Shown: positions 1-9,683 of the stretch, one piece after another
Numbering within the stretch: position 1 is the stretch's first letter
Layout of the letters: each line of letters begins with the position of its first letter
Source: Zantedeschia hybrid cultivar
Taxonomy: Eukaryota; Streptophyta; Magnoliopsida; Alismatales; Araceae
Length of the DNA stretch: 64,000 bases
Direction: 5' to 3'
NCBI GenBank assembly: GCA_030544215.1
Contig: JARZZO010000008.1
Location: forward strand, 27,567,614 to 27,631,613
The notes under the pieces: model-generated
The model's input: the letters and a program-made list of their open reading frames with translations, nothing else
Told to the model about the DNA's origin: nothing
Database searches by the model: none
Translations under genes and position numbers: made by a program

Positions 1-612
1 GTTTCTGCGACTTGAAAAGCGTCTAGGAGCACTGACGCGTTTCAAACTGCGTCAATACACCCAGACGCCTTTCAGTCTTCATTCTCTGTTGTCTGCAATC
101 TGAGTTTCTGCGAAAAATTAAGATTTTGTTTGAATAGCGTCGACTAAACTCGACGCAATTCATACAGTTTTTTAATTTTTCCCCAGTTCTCAGATTTTTG
201 TGACTTGAGTGCTACTACCCATTATTATTAAGCATTAGAGGCCATCCAGGCCATAGGTCATACGTATTGAGGCGAATACCCTCCTTTTCTTAGGAACACA
301 CTCCTTGACGTCAGCAACTCTCTCTGATTGGGTTGGTCCCTTGATCAGACTAGAGAAGTTGACGTTGAGGCCTCCATAAGTCCCCAAAATCAAGGTACTC
401 CTCCTTGATCATCGGGCTGGTTGTACCAGTTGAAGTCCCGGTTAGATTCCATAAACGTTGTGAGAGAAAGCCATAGAGAATAACGGTGGATATTGAACTG
501 AGACTAGGATCCTTTCCCTGAGCGAATTCGTGGTTTAATTGAATCCAAATAACTCAACAAGGATCTTAAAATCACGTTAAGCATCTACTTGATTGATTAA
601 TCTCTGTGCAAC
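1..612 (+). repeat. Ty3/Gypsy LTR end and leader (upstream of gag)
   Basis: Sequence upstream of the Gypsy gag frame. The first 165 bases contain three copies of the 34-bp palindrome that is also abundant in the solo LTR at 50991-53404 (12-45, 42-75 and 130-163), so this is most likely the end of the 5' LTR of a related Gypsy element followed by its untranslated leader. The LTR boundary and primer-binding site could not be fixed. No gene is seen here. Confidence 0.5.
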
Positions 613-2809
613 TTGTTTGTCAAATCTTTGAAAAAAGAATCTAACATCATGCTGCTGCGATCAGGCAGGGACTTGAGTATGGCTCAAGACGCCATCATCA
701 ACTACGAGGGAGATGCTAATGCCCCTCGCGATTCGAACTACAACTATGAGAATAGGAGAGATGCTGATGCCTCCCGTAATTCTGTCCCCATTCCATATCG
801 ACAAGATGGGAATGTCCGGACACCTCTCTTTCATCCCCATGATCGATATCCTGATCTTCCCCCGCATGAATATGCGATTCCTAATCCCAATCTTGAGGGG
901 GACATGAATCAGAATGATCCATCATCCTCTGATCCTTCGGATCTCGTCAACGCTTTGGGAGTTCTTGCCTCCCGTCTGGACCCTCAGCAGTTCGAGGCAA
1001 TCCAGTCTATTCTGAAGGGGAAGGCACCCATGCAGCCTGCTGAGCCGAACCCTGTGGCTCCCCCTGTTGTCCCTCAGCAACCTCCTCTTCATCCTCCTTA
1101 CATCCATCAGGCCATAGAAGGCCTCCATATTACTTCTCGGCCAGCTGGGCCGCAACTTTCATCCTCTAGGCAACCGGCCAGACCGCTAACGCCTGCTTAT
1201 CAAAATGTCCTCGGGCATGGCGGAAGCTCTGCCGGACTTCCTCTTTACTGTCCTCCCTGTCCGACGTACTCTAGGCAACATGCCTATCAAGTACCTCCAC
1301 CTCCTCCTCCTCCCCAGGCAGATCTGACCACGCAAGCGTTGCTGGCCAAGATGGAGCGCATGGATGAACAATTCAACAACCTCCAGAAGATGATGGGGGT
1401 CAAAGCTGCACCAGAGATCAATTTACCGAGCCTGCTAGTGTTCTACCTGCCACCCTCTGAGATGCCAGTGTACCGGAAGTACAACGGTACTGGTAACCCC
1501 TTCACACACTTGAAGGAGTTTATGTACAAATCATCTTTTTGGCAGAACGACAAGAGGTCGTTGGCCTTTTTGTTCAGGAGATCTCTAGAGGGACCAGCCC
1601 TCGAGTGGTTCTTTTCCCTGGAACCCTCCGAAGTAGAGGACTGCGGTATCGTCTCTCGTAAATTCATTCAACGATACCAGGACAGAGTTGCACCCTCCTT
1701 GTCCATCACTGACTTAATAGCAAAAAAGATGAAACATGATGAAGAATTTGTCAGTTTTGCCGACAGGTGGCGGGGCTTGGCCGAGAAGGTGAAGGATCAC
1801 TTGTCCGAGTCCGAACAAGTGAAGATGCTAATTTCCAACGCCACGCCCCAGTTCAAACTAGTCTTCTGCTTGAACAATCTGACCAACATAGCAGAGCTCT
1901 ATGAAAGAGCACGGTACTGCCAGAATGCCTTCAAGGACGCTACGTTCTCTAGCGTCTTTGATCCTCACAGACCTAGCAGGCCTCCACCTCGGAAGCTTGC
2001 AGTGCCAAATGCTCCCAGCACAGGTCCGACTACTGAGGGCACGCTCTCTCATGAGCAGGTTAGTAGCATGAACAATAACTCGCCCCAATTTGTGAGGAGT
2101 CAGCAATAGTACTAGAGTCCACCGCAGCCGAACCAGCAGGGGTATAGGCAGCAGCAGAACCCCCATTATCAACAAAAGTATCAGCGGCCCCAGCAGCCGA
2201 ACCAGAACCAGCAACAACAACAGCTACAGCAGCCGCCGCAACGGCAACAACAGTACCAGCAACCCCAACAACAGCAATATCAGCAACAGCAGCAGTACCA
2301 GCCGCGCGCACTGCCGGCATACCATAATGTCCCTCCTCCTGCTGACTATAATCAGCAGAGAAGACCTCCTCCAGGCTCGAAAAGGGCGGAATACCCAGCC
2401 CTCCCAGAATCCTTGGCAGATATTTTCAGTGCCCTGATGGCAGCTAATGCCTTGGTTTTGCCAAGGGAAAAGGCCGTATGGCCTCAAAATGCCGACACGT
2501 CCAGGTATTGCTATTTCCATAGGCAACCTGGGCATACCATTGACACCTGCTTCCAATTCAGAGATTATATTCATGATCTCAATGAGCAGGGCGGCATAGA
2601 CTGGGAGGAGATGAAAAAGTATATATCAGCCCTGAAGACGAGAAGACCACAACAACAACAGCAGCAGCAGCAGCAAGCAAGACCACCAGCACAAGGAGCA
2701 CCACCACCCAACATGAGCATAGTGCAGAACCCGCTCCCGGAGCACCAGAACCAAAACCAAGTTGCCCCTATCTTGACAAACAGCCAGTCTGAGGCTGACC
2801 GTGGGCAAC
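613..2809 (+). pseudogene. gag: Ty3/Gypsy gag, interrupted by stops and by Copia element A
   Basis: One reading frame runs from about 613 (first ATG of the frame at 649) to the insertion point of element A at 2810. Residues about 250-430 look like a retrotransposon gag domain (FLFRRSLEGPALEWFFSL, then FIQRYQDRVAPSLSITDL). After a Gln/Pro-rich linker comes a zinc-finger-like stretch around 2506-2555 (CYFHRQPGHTIDTC) of the kind seen in plant Gypsy gag proteins. Two TAG stops lie only six bases apart at 2107-2109 and 2113-2115 in the Gln-rich linker, where CAG-to-TAG change is the simplest cause. No protease, reverse transcriptase or integrase follows, because element A begins at 2810. The frame continues 59 bases into the A LTR by chance. 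The family assignment is firm; function is lost. Confidence 0.8.
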
Positions 2810-4362
2810 TGTTAGTATTAGATGGTCTCAAAGCCAATCCGATACTGTGTACATATTCAGATTATTAATAAATGGCAATAATTCATTGTGTGTAATTAAT
2901 TCGATCTGTGTTTATCGTATCACGATGAAGTCCATGAACATGTGCAATAATCTTCGGATTATGATGAGATCATAATTACGGGACCGAAGACTTATAAACA
3001 CATATTCTTAATTGTTCCTAGTCATAGGATGTTTGAGATAGGACATCAAACATCCGGATAGACTAGTATAGGTTACTTCAGCTCATATGATGAAGGTGAC
3101 TGATCCCATAAGTCACTTGTGTGGAGACACTATGCTGAACCTATAGGTGCTCATTGGTGAATGAGTTCACTGAACTGATCCGACTATGAATCGCTGGATG
3201 GTAATCACCTCACTGTTAACCAGCTCGATTCAATTGTCACGGTTGCGTGGATGATCCTTGGACATGAGACTCCAAGGATACCTTGTTGGTAGGTTTCTGA
3301 GCTTTGACCTTGACAAACGAATCCTTAACCATGGGATATCAATAAGTCAAGCGATCGGGTTCAGGGAAATGCCCTCGAAGGTAATTGTGTGTTCAATACG
3401 GGATCATCCGCTCTCGGTTGTTTGAGAGAGAATGTTCCGGGAATGATGCGCTTAAAGTCCCTGGCCACGGCGGACTCTGTAATCGATAAGGAGTTATCGG
3501 ATTCAGATTAGCGGCATCTGATTCAAGTGAATCGACCAAATAGGGTTTAACAGTAAACCATGCCCTAGGTCGATTCGGGAACATTGTACGGATGAAGGAT
3601 TATATCCGCACGCTAACCGATGACAGAAAGGTTCCAATAGAGGGTTGCGATAACCCCAGTGCCATCCAGGATCACGCGATGTTGCTTGGCATCCAACGTG
3701 ATCGGCAGTCCGTCCGAATTTATTGTGGGACATTAAATTCGGTTGATTAATTGAATATAAGGATATTAATTAATTCAGTGGGTCAGTAAAGGGTTACTGG
3801 ACTTAATGGGCTATTAACTGGACTGGTATTTGGGCCTAGAGGGTCACACGCAAATGGTTTTCAAGTCGATGGATACTCCGACAGGATTTCGGATAAGTCT
3901 GGGTTTTTATGAAAAACCGCAAACTGACTTCTTATAAAAGAACGGATTCTACGTCCGGGGCCAGCAACCCTGATTTAGCCGTCATTCGTTCTTCCCCACT
4001 TTCTCTCCCCTCTGGGCGTGCGGTTCCCAACTACTCCACCTCCCGTTCGACGGGGATTATGAATCCGCATGTCGCGGCGGATTACGCGCAGTCAGACGGG
4101 ATCTTCGAACGCCGCAGCGAGTGAGGAAGCGAGGACGATCCATCGCGAGGAGAACCGCGTGGATACCGCTAGAGGTCGGGCATCTGCGCGACTTGCGGCA
4201 TCGCTCCGACGGAACCGAAGAACGGACGCGGATTCGAATCCGCGCAAGGTAAATCGATCTACATCGGTTTTAGTTTTAACGACCGAAACGGGATAGATCC
4301 GATCCCGAACTTCTTTATTCTGCTGCGTTTTAGGATCGGATCCCGACACAGCGATCCCAACA
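2810..4362 (+). repeat. 5' LTR of Copia element A
   Basis: The LTR starts TGTTAG and ends CAACA, directly before an initiator-Met-tRNA primer site. It aligns along its length with the B LTRs (9684-11270, 17623-19209) but is clearly divergent, and resembles the partial LTR at 19210-20438 and the minus-strand LTR at 54546-56090 more closely. A TATA box (TATAAAAG) lies at 3933-3940, so U3 is about 1.15 kb. Its left edge interrupts the Gypsy gag frame. The five bases before it are GCAAC; no matching right-hand duplication was found because the element's 3' end is missing. Confidence 0.85.
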
Positions 4363-4380
4363 GTGGTATCAGAGCTAGGT
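4363..4380 (+). promoter_or_regulatory. Primer-binding site of element A (initiator Met tRNA)
   Basis: TGGTATCAGAGC starts two bases after the LTR end. It is the usual complement of the plant initiator Met-tRNA 3' end used by Copia elements to prime minus-strand DNA. Confidence 0.85.
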
Positions 4381-6199
4381 TCCACTGTGTTTTCGCCGTT
4401 TCGGTCTCTAAAATTTATGGTTTTTGAATTTATTCCATGCTTAGATTAATGTTCTTGAAAGATTTATAATCATTAGAGGATTACTGCGATGAGATCGTGA
4501 TTTAAATCTGAAGAAAAAATTATTTTTGGGGGTTTTTCGTCGTGTTCTTCGTGGGACGAAGAACGGGGTGTTTTTGATGTGGACGGATCCATAGAGATGG
4601 ATTGTAAGGGGTTCTAATGGCTGTAAATCATGCCCAACGACCCTGGTCGAGTTGTTGGTGGCATGGGAAGCCGTGAAACAGCGGCCATGGACCTTCTTCT
4701 TCCTCCCCACGGGTTTGAGAAACCTGCAAAAACAGATTTTTTTGGAGGAAAAAGGGGGGCGAATAAACCCCTTTCCGGGGCACCTCCGTGGCCACCACCG
4801 GTCGCCGGAGCTCGCCGGTGGTACGGGCTTCGCCGGCGACGAGGTCCGGTCCCCGGTCGCCGCCGGGACCGGCGCCGGAGAGGAAGCCCAAAAGGCCACG
4901 GCGCCGTCGGGTTCCCTGCGCAGCAGGGAACCCTCGGGCTACCCGGCCGGGCGGCTAGGGTTTCCCTAGCCGCCGACTGGGTCGGCCCGGCTGGACCCTG
5001 GCCCGGGCCAGGGGTCCGAGCCAGGGCCGGCCAGGGGCCGGACCAGGCCTGCGGGCCTGGGTCCGGGCCCCTGGCTGAGCCCTGGCTCGGCCCTGGCTCG
5101 AGCCAGGGGGTCAGTAGGGCTGAGCCCATTTAAGGGGGCCCAGTTGATTAAAATTTTTTTGTTTTTAAAATCTTAATTATAAAATTGATTTAATAATTAT
5201 CTGTAAAATATGATTTTACTATTTTTATTAAATTTAATTTTTGATTGGGCCCCTATTATGGTTTATTATGTTAATTAATTAACAAAAGGTTGTTAATTGA
5301 ATTAATTCTAAATGTTAGATTAAACCTTATGCAATCTAATTGTTAGATTAACCCCATAAATATTTGAATTGTTCAAATTGAGCATGGAATATTTCTGAAG
5401 CCATTAATTTTAGATTTTAATGCATATTTGATGTGTTATTGATTTGCTTGTTTAAATTGGATTTAAATTAGCATGCTTAAAATAAATACTAAAGTTTTCG
5501 AAAATTTCAAATTGTCCAAAATTTTGTTTGGTCCCTGGTTTTATGAAACCAAAATTAATATTATTTTCGAAAATTTTAATTTAGCCATTTGATGCGCTAT
5601 TCATGTGTGGTTTGTTTAATAAAACACATGGTGGTCATGGACGAGCATTAATTGTGGATGTGGAATGTGATTGTGTGGTTTATTGTGTATTAATAAATAG
5701 AGGTCTGCGAACCTCTCCCTCTCATATTCCATTGTACTTCTATCTTCCACCTCGATGTAATCGCCATAAGACTTCCTCTTTTGAATTATCATGTAATTGG
5801 GAATTACGATGTAATTTGATCGAGGCAGATGCGTGCGGAGCGAGGATGATCTACAACTGCTGACCAGATGAAAATGAAGGAGTTCATTGCATTCATGGGT
5901 TTGCAGACTCATGATATAAGTTATTATATTGTGTGTATGTGTGCGTTTGACTGTCTAGCTCAAGTCAAACCGCAGTGCCGTCTATGACCACACTAATGAC
6001 ATGTATGTGATGCGTGTGCTTTATATTTGCTAGGTTATTAGTATTAATAAATATATTCGATATATTTAATACTATCACCTAGGATGAGACCAAATTAAAT
6101 AAGTAAAACCTTCGTTACAAACTCTAAGCCGTAGCGCGAGTCATTGAGAATGTACCGCGTGGCTCTCCATCAATATGATTGTAGAACTTAATTCGGTGG

Positions 6200-6516
6200 T
6201 GGCAGATACTATGTGTTTACCCGAGGTCTGCCATTAACTATGAGAGGACTGTTGATCATGGCATAAGATGCCTTTGGATAAGAGTAGAGGAACGATATAG
6301 TCATCCACGTGTTTACCCGGGAACTATGTTTCTACTTTACTCTGTCACGTATTGATGGTAAAGCTTAGACCGGGGATAATGGTCTACTGTGTTTACCCGG
6401 GACCATTAAACTTGGGAGCCGAAGTACGATCAGATATTGCAAGGAGTTGCGATTATCATGAGATGATTGCTCTGAGATAGCAGTATGATACTATGTGTTT
6501 ACCCGAGGTCATACTG
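6200..6516 (+). ncRNA. Four-hairpin array in the leader of element A
   Basis: Stems and loops seen directly: TGGCAGA/TCTGCCA (6200-6206 with 6227-6233), ATATAGT/ACTATGT (6295-6301 with 6323-6329, one wobble), TAATGGTC/GACCATTA (6377-6384 with 6401-6408), CAGTATGA/TCATACTG (6481-6488 with 6509-6516). The first and fourth loops are the same 20 nt, TACTATGTGTTTACCCGAGG; the second and third share its GTGTTTACCCG core. The stems are unrelated in sequence. Element B has the equivalent array at 13190-13502. Inference: repeated RNA sites bound by a protein, possibly Gag. Confidence 0.6.
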
Positions 6517-6537
6517 TGATGCTTGGAGATTCTGATC

Positions 6538-6609
6538 CCCACTAGGAGACAGTCGGCGTCTCCCGTTCTGTATATCTGAAGGTTATACAGTCCGTCGAAA
6601 ATTAGTGGG
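6538..6609 (+). ncRNA. Branched RNA fold upstream of gag, element A
   Basis: The outer stem CCCACTA/TAGTGGG (6538-6544 with 6603-6609) encloses hairpin GGAGAC/GTCTCC (6545-6550 with 6558-6563) and hairpin CTGTATA/TATACAG (6568-6574 with 6584-6590). Element B has the same layout at 13528-13599 with a C-G to T-A pair exchange. Confidence 0.55.
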
Positions 6610-6696
6610 AGTAAACTAGATAATAAAAGACCATATCTTGTTTTAGTTAATCTGAATGTCTGCTAATTATCGATTGATTATCTCCTGTAGGCGAGA

Positions 6697-7503
6697 ATGT
6701 CGCACCATAACCCGTTGCGAGGCATACTTGATGCCAACCATTTGACAGGCACCAATTACTCAGACTGGCTCAGAAACCTGAAGATAGTCTTCAGGTCTGA
6801 GCAGATTGCCTACGTCTTGGATACTGAACCTCCAGCTGAACCAGCATTAGATGCTCCAGAGGAGGAAATGATAGCGTATGAAAAGTGGAAGGAGGATTCC
6901 ACCATGGCCCAATGCTATATGTTAGCCTCCATGAGCAATGAGTTGCAGAGGCAACATGAAGAGATGGATGCTAGATCCATCATGCTCCATTTGAAGGAGC
7001 TCTTTGGTGAGCAGAGCAGAATCGAACGATATGAGATATCGAAGAATCTGTTCAAAGCTCAGATGGCAGAGGGAACTTCAGTACAGAATCATGTGCTGAA
7101 GATGATTGAGTGGGTGGAGAGGCTGGATGCTCTTGGGGTTACACTTCCCAAGGAGATGCATACAGACCTTGTGTTGTCTTCACTTCCACCTTCATATGCT
7201 CAGTTCATCGTCAATTTCAACATAAACAAGATCCAGGCCACCTTAGCTGAACTGCTGAACATGTTAAAGACTGCTGAGGGGAACCTTGTGAAGGATAAAC
7301 CCCAAGTCCTAATGGTTGATAAGACCAACAGAAAAAGACTTGCAGTCCAAGCTTTTCGAAAGAATAAGAACAAGGTTCAGAGAAAGGCAAAGGTTGTCAA
7401 GAAAGACAAGGGTAAAAGTGCTGAGAAAGGTGATTGCTTCTACTGTCACCAGAAAGGGCATTGGAAGAGGAATTGCAAGGAATACCTCAAGGACAAGGCT
7501 TAA
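6697..7503 (+). CDS. gag: Copia gag, element A
   Basis: An intact 268-residue gag frame starting at an ATG (MSHHNPLRG). Residues about 10-100 match the Copia gag N-terminal region (LTGTNYSDWLRNLKIVF), followed by the gag-polypeptide region (LKELFGEQSRIERYEISK) and, at residues 247-260, a CCHC zinc knuckle (CFYCHQKGHWKRNC) that binds RNA in the particle. The frame closes with TAA at 7501-7503 and pol continues in the same frame. Element B lacks a stop at this point, so the TAA in A may be a mutation or may have limited Pol output; the sequence cannot decide. Whether the protein is made is unknown. Confidence 0.85.
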   Translation: MSHHNPLRGILDANHLTGTNYSDWLRNLKIVFRSEQIAYVLDTEPPAEPALDAPEEEMIAYEKWKEDSTMAQCYMLASMSNELQRQHEEMDARSIMLHLKELFGEQSRIERYEISKNLFKAQMAEGTSVQNHVLKMIEWVERLDALGVTLPKEMHTDLVLSSLPPSYAQFIVNFNINKIQATLAELLNMLKTAEGNLVKDKPQVLMVDKTNRKRLAVQAFRKNKNKVQRKAKVVKKDKGKSAEKGDCFYCHQKGHWKRNCKEYLKDKA

Positions 7504-9683
7504 GGAACTGTGAAGCAACAGGACGCTTCAGGTATCTATATGATAGATGTAAACTTGTCAATAAGAGATTGTACATCATGGGTATTAGATACTGGATGTG
7601 TATCTCATATCTGCAATTCTGTGCAGGCACTGACAAGAAGACGTAAGCTGAGGACCGGCGAGGTAGAGCTGAGGCTAGGTAACGGCGCAAGAGTTGCGGC
7701 GATCGCTGTGGGGACAGTGAAGCTCAAGATACCATCCGGAGACACATTTTTATTAGATGATTGTTATTATGTACCCAGCATAATAAGGAACATCATTTCT
7801 ATTTCATGTTTAGATAGAATTGGATACAATTTAAATTTTGGGAACAATAGTTGTTCAATTTATTTCAGAAATAAATTAATAGCTTCAGCTATTTTGTCCA
7901 ATGGATTGTATCTATTGAATGTGTCTCATGATAATTTACATATCGGATCTTCGATTAAAAGAAGTAAGTATGAAATGAACAAAGCCTACTTGTGGCATTG
8001 TAGGCTTGGACACATTGGTGAAAACAGACTCCAAAGGTTGCATAAAGATGGATATTTGGATCCATTTGATTATGAATCATATGCAACCTGTGAGTCATGT
8101 TTAATAGGTAAAATGGCTAAGTCTCCATTTAGTGGAACTGGAGAACGAGCCAAAGGCATATTAGAACTCATACATTCAGATGTATGTGGTCCTATGTCAA
8201 CCCAAGCCATTGGTGGTTTCTCATACTTCATTACATTCACTGATGATTACTCAAGGTTTGGATATATATACTTATTGAAGTATAAATATGAAGCCTTTGA
8301 GAAATTCAGAGAATTTAAGAATGAAGTAGAAAAACAAACAGGAAAGAGTATAAAAACCATCCGATCTGATCGGGGTGGTGAATACTTGAGTACTGAGTTC
8401 ATTAAATGCTTAAAGGATAATGGTATCCTTTTTCAACTTACACCTCCTTATACACCTCAGATGAATGGTGTATCAGAAAGGAGAAATCGCACACTAATGG
8501 AAATGGTGCGATCCATGATGAGCATGTCCAAATTACCAATGTCCTTATGGGGATATGCACTTAGCTCGGCTATGTATATCCTGAATAAGGTACCCAACAA
8601 ATATGTTGAGACCACTCCATATGAGATATGGAATGGAAGGAAACCATACCTTAAACATGTTAAAGTCTGGGGATGTCCTGCTCATGTTAAAAGACATGAC
8701 GCAGATAAGTTGGAATCAAGAACTGACAAATGCAGATTTGTGGGATATCCAAAGGAAACTTATGGATATTACTTTTATCATCCTGGCGAACAAAAGGTGT
8801 TTGTGGCCAGGAGAGCTGTGTTTCTGGAAGAAGATTATATTCTCCAGAAGGACAGTGGGAGTAAAGTAATTCTGGAAGAAGTTTCAGACCCACAAACTGG
8901 CAATGGTTCATCAGATGAACCGTCAGTTTCTGAACCTGTTCAAAATGATACACAGGAACCTCGTAGGTCTGAAAGAGTACCTAAACCACCAGAAAGATAT
9001 GTGGGACATATTAATTTGGATGGTTCAAAGATATTCTATAATGAGGATGATGATCCCAAGACGTACTAGGAGGCCATTGAAAGTCCAGAGGCCGGGAAAT
9101 GGCGGGAAGCCATGAATTCTGAAATACAGTCCATGTACATCAACCAAGTTTGGAACTTGGTGGATTTACCCGATGGTATAGTACCTATCGGCTGCAAATG
9201 GATCTTTAAAAGAAAGATCGGTGCAGATGGACGTATTGAGACTTATAAGGCAAGATTAGTGGCAAAAGGCTATCGTCAAAGACAAGGTGTTGACTATGAC
9301 GAAACCTTTTCGCCCGTTGCTATGATTAAGTCCATCAGAATTCTTCTCGCCATTGCTGCCTACCATAATTATGAAATCTGACAGATGGATGTGAAGACTG
9401 CCTTCCTCAATGGAAACCTTGAGGAGGAGGTGTATATGATACAACAAGAAGGATTCACATCCAAAGAATCTCCAGACATGGTATGCAAGTTGCAGAGGTC
9501 CATTTATGGACTGAAGCAAGCATCCCGAAGCTGGAACATAAGATTTGATGAGGCGATCAAATCTTATGGCTTCATTAAGAATGAAGATGAGCCATGTGTA
9601 TACAAGAAAAACAGTGGGAGCGCAATCACATTTCTGGTTCTTTACGTTGACGACATCCTACTCATTGGGAATGATGTAGGAAT
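7504..9683 (+). pseudogene. pol: Copia pol, element A: protease, integrase and truncated reverse transcriptase
   Basis: Same frame as gag. Protease active site around 7576-7600 (WVLDTGCVSHIC; the usual DSG or DTG is kept). GAG-pre-integrase HHCC region at about 7987-8115 (WHCRLGHIGE, then CESCLIGK). Integrase core with DVCGP near 8180, RSDRGGEY near 8364 and ERRNRTL near 8474, which carry the D, D, E triad. Reverse transcriptase begins near 9105 and reaches the VLYVDDILL catalytic box at about 9637-9666. Stops: TAG 9067-9069, and TGA 9379-9381 in place of a Trp codon (TGG in B). The frame ends at 9683 where the LTR of element B starts; the rest of reverse transcriptase and RNase H are gone. 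Confidence 0.9.

Larger units (their letters stand above)
4381..6696 (+). other. 5' leader of element A with structured RNA regions
   Basis: A long untranslated leader of about 2.3 kb. It has a GC-rich tract at about 4780-5115 with many CCCTGG/CCAGGG inverted motifs, then an AT-rich stretch, then four spaced hairpins (6200-6233, 6295-6329, 6377-6408, 6481-6516) and a branched fold at 6538-6609, ending 87 bases before the gag ATG. The open frames of 105-171 codons on both strands in the GC tract follow its composition and resemble no known protein. Confidence 0.7.

Noticed and set aside
2060..2320. Ala/Val-rich minus-strand frame
   Set aside because: It is the shadow of the CAG/CAA-rich stretch of Gypsy gag.
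4614..5133. Overlapping open frames of 87-171 codons on both strands in the A leader
   Set aside because: They arise from the GC-rich tract; sense and antisense frames mirror each other and resemble no protein family.
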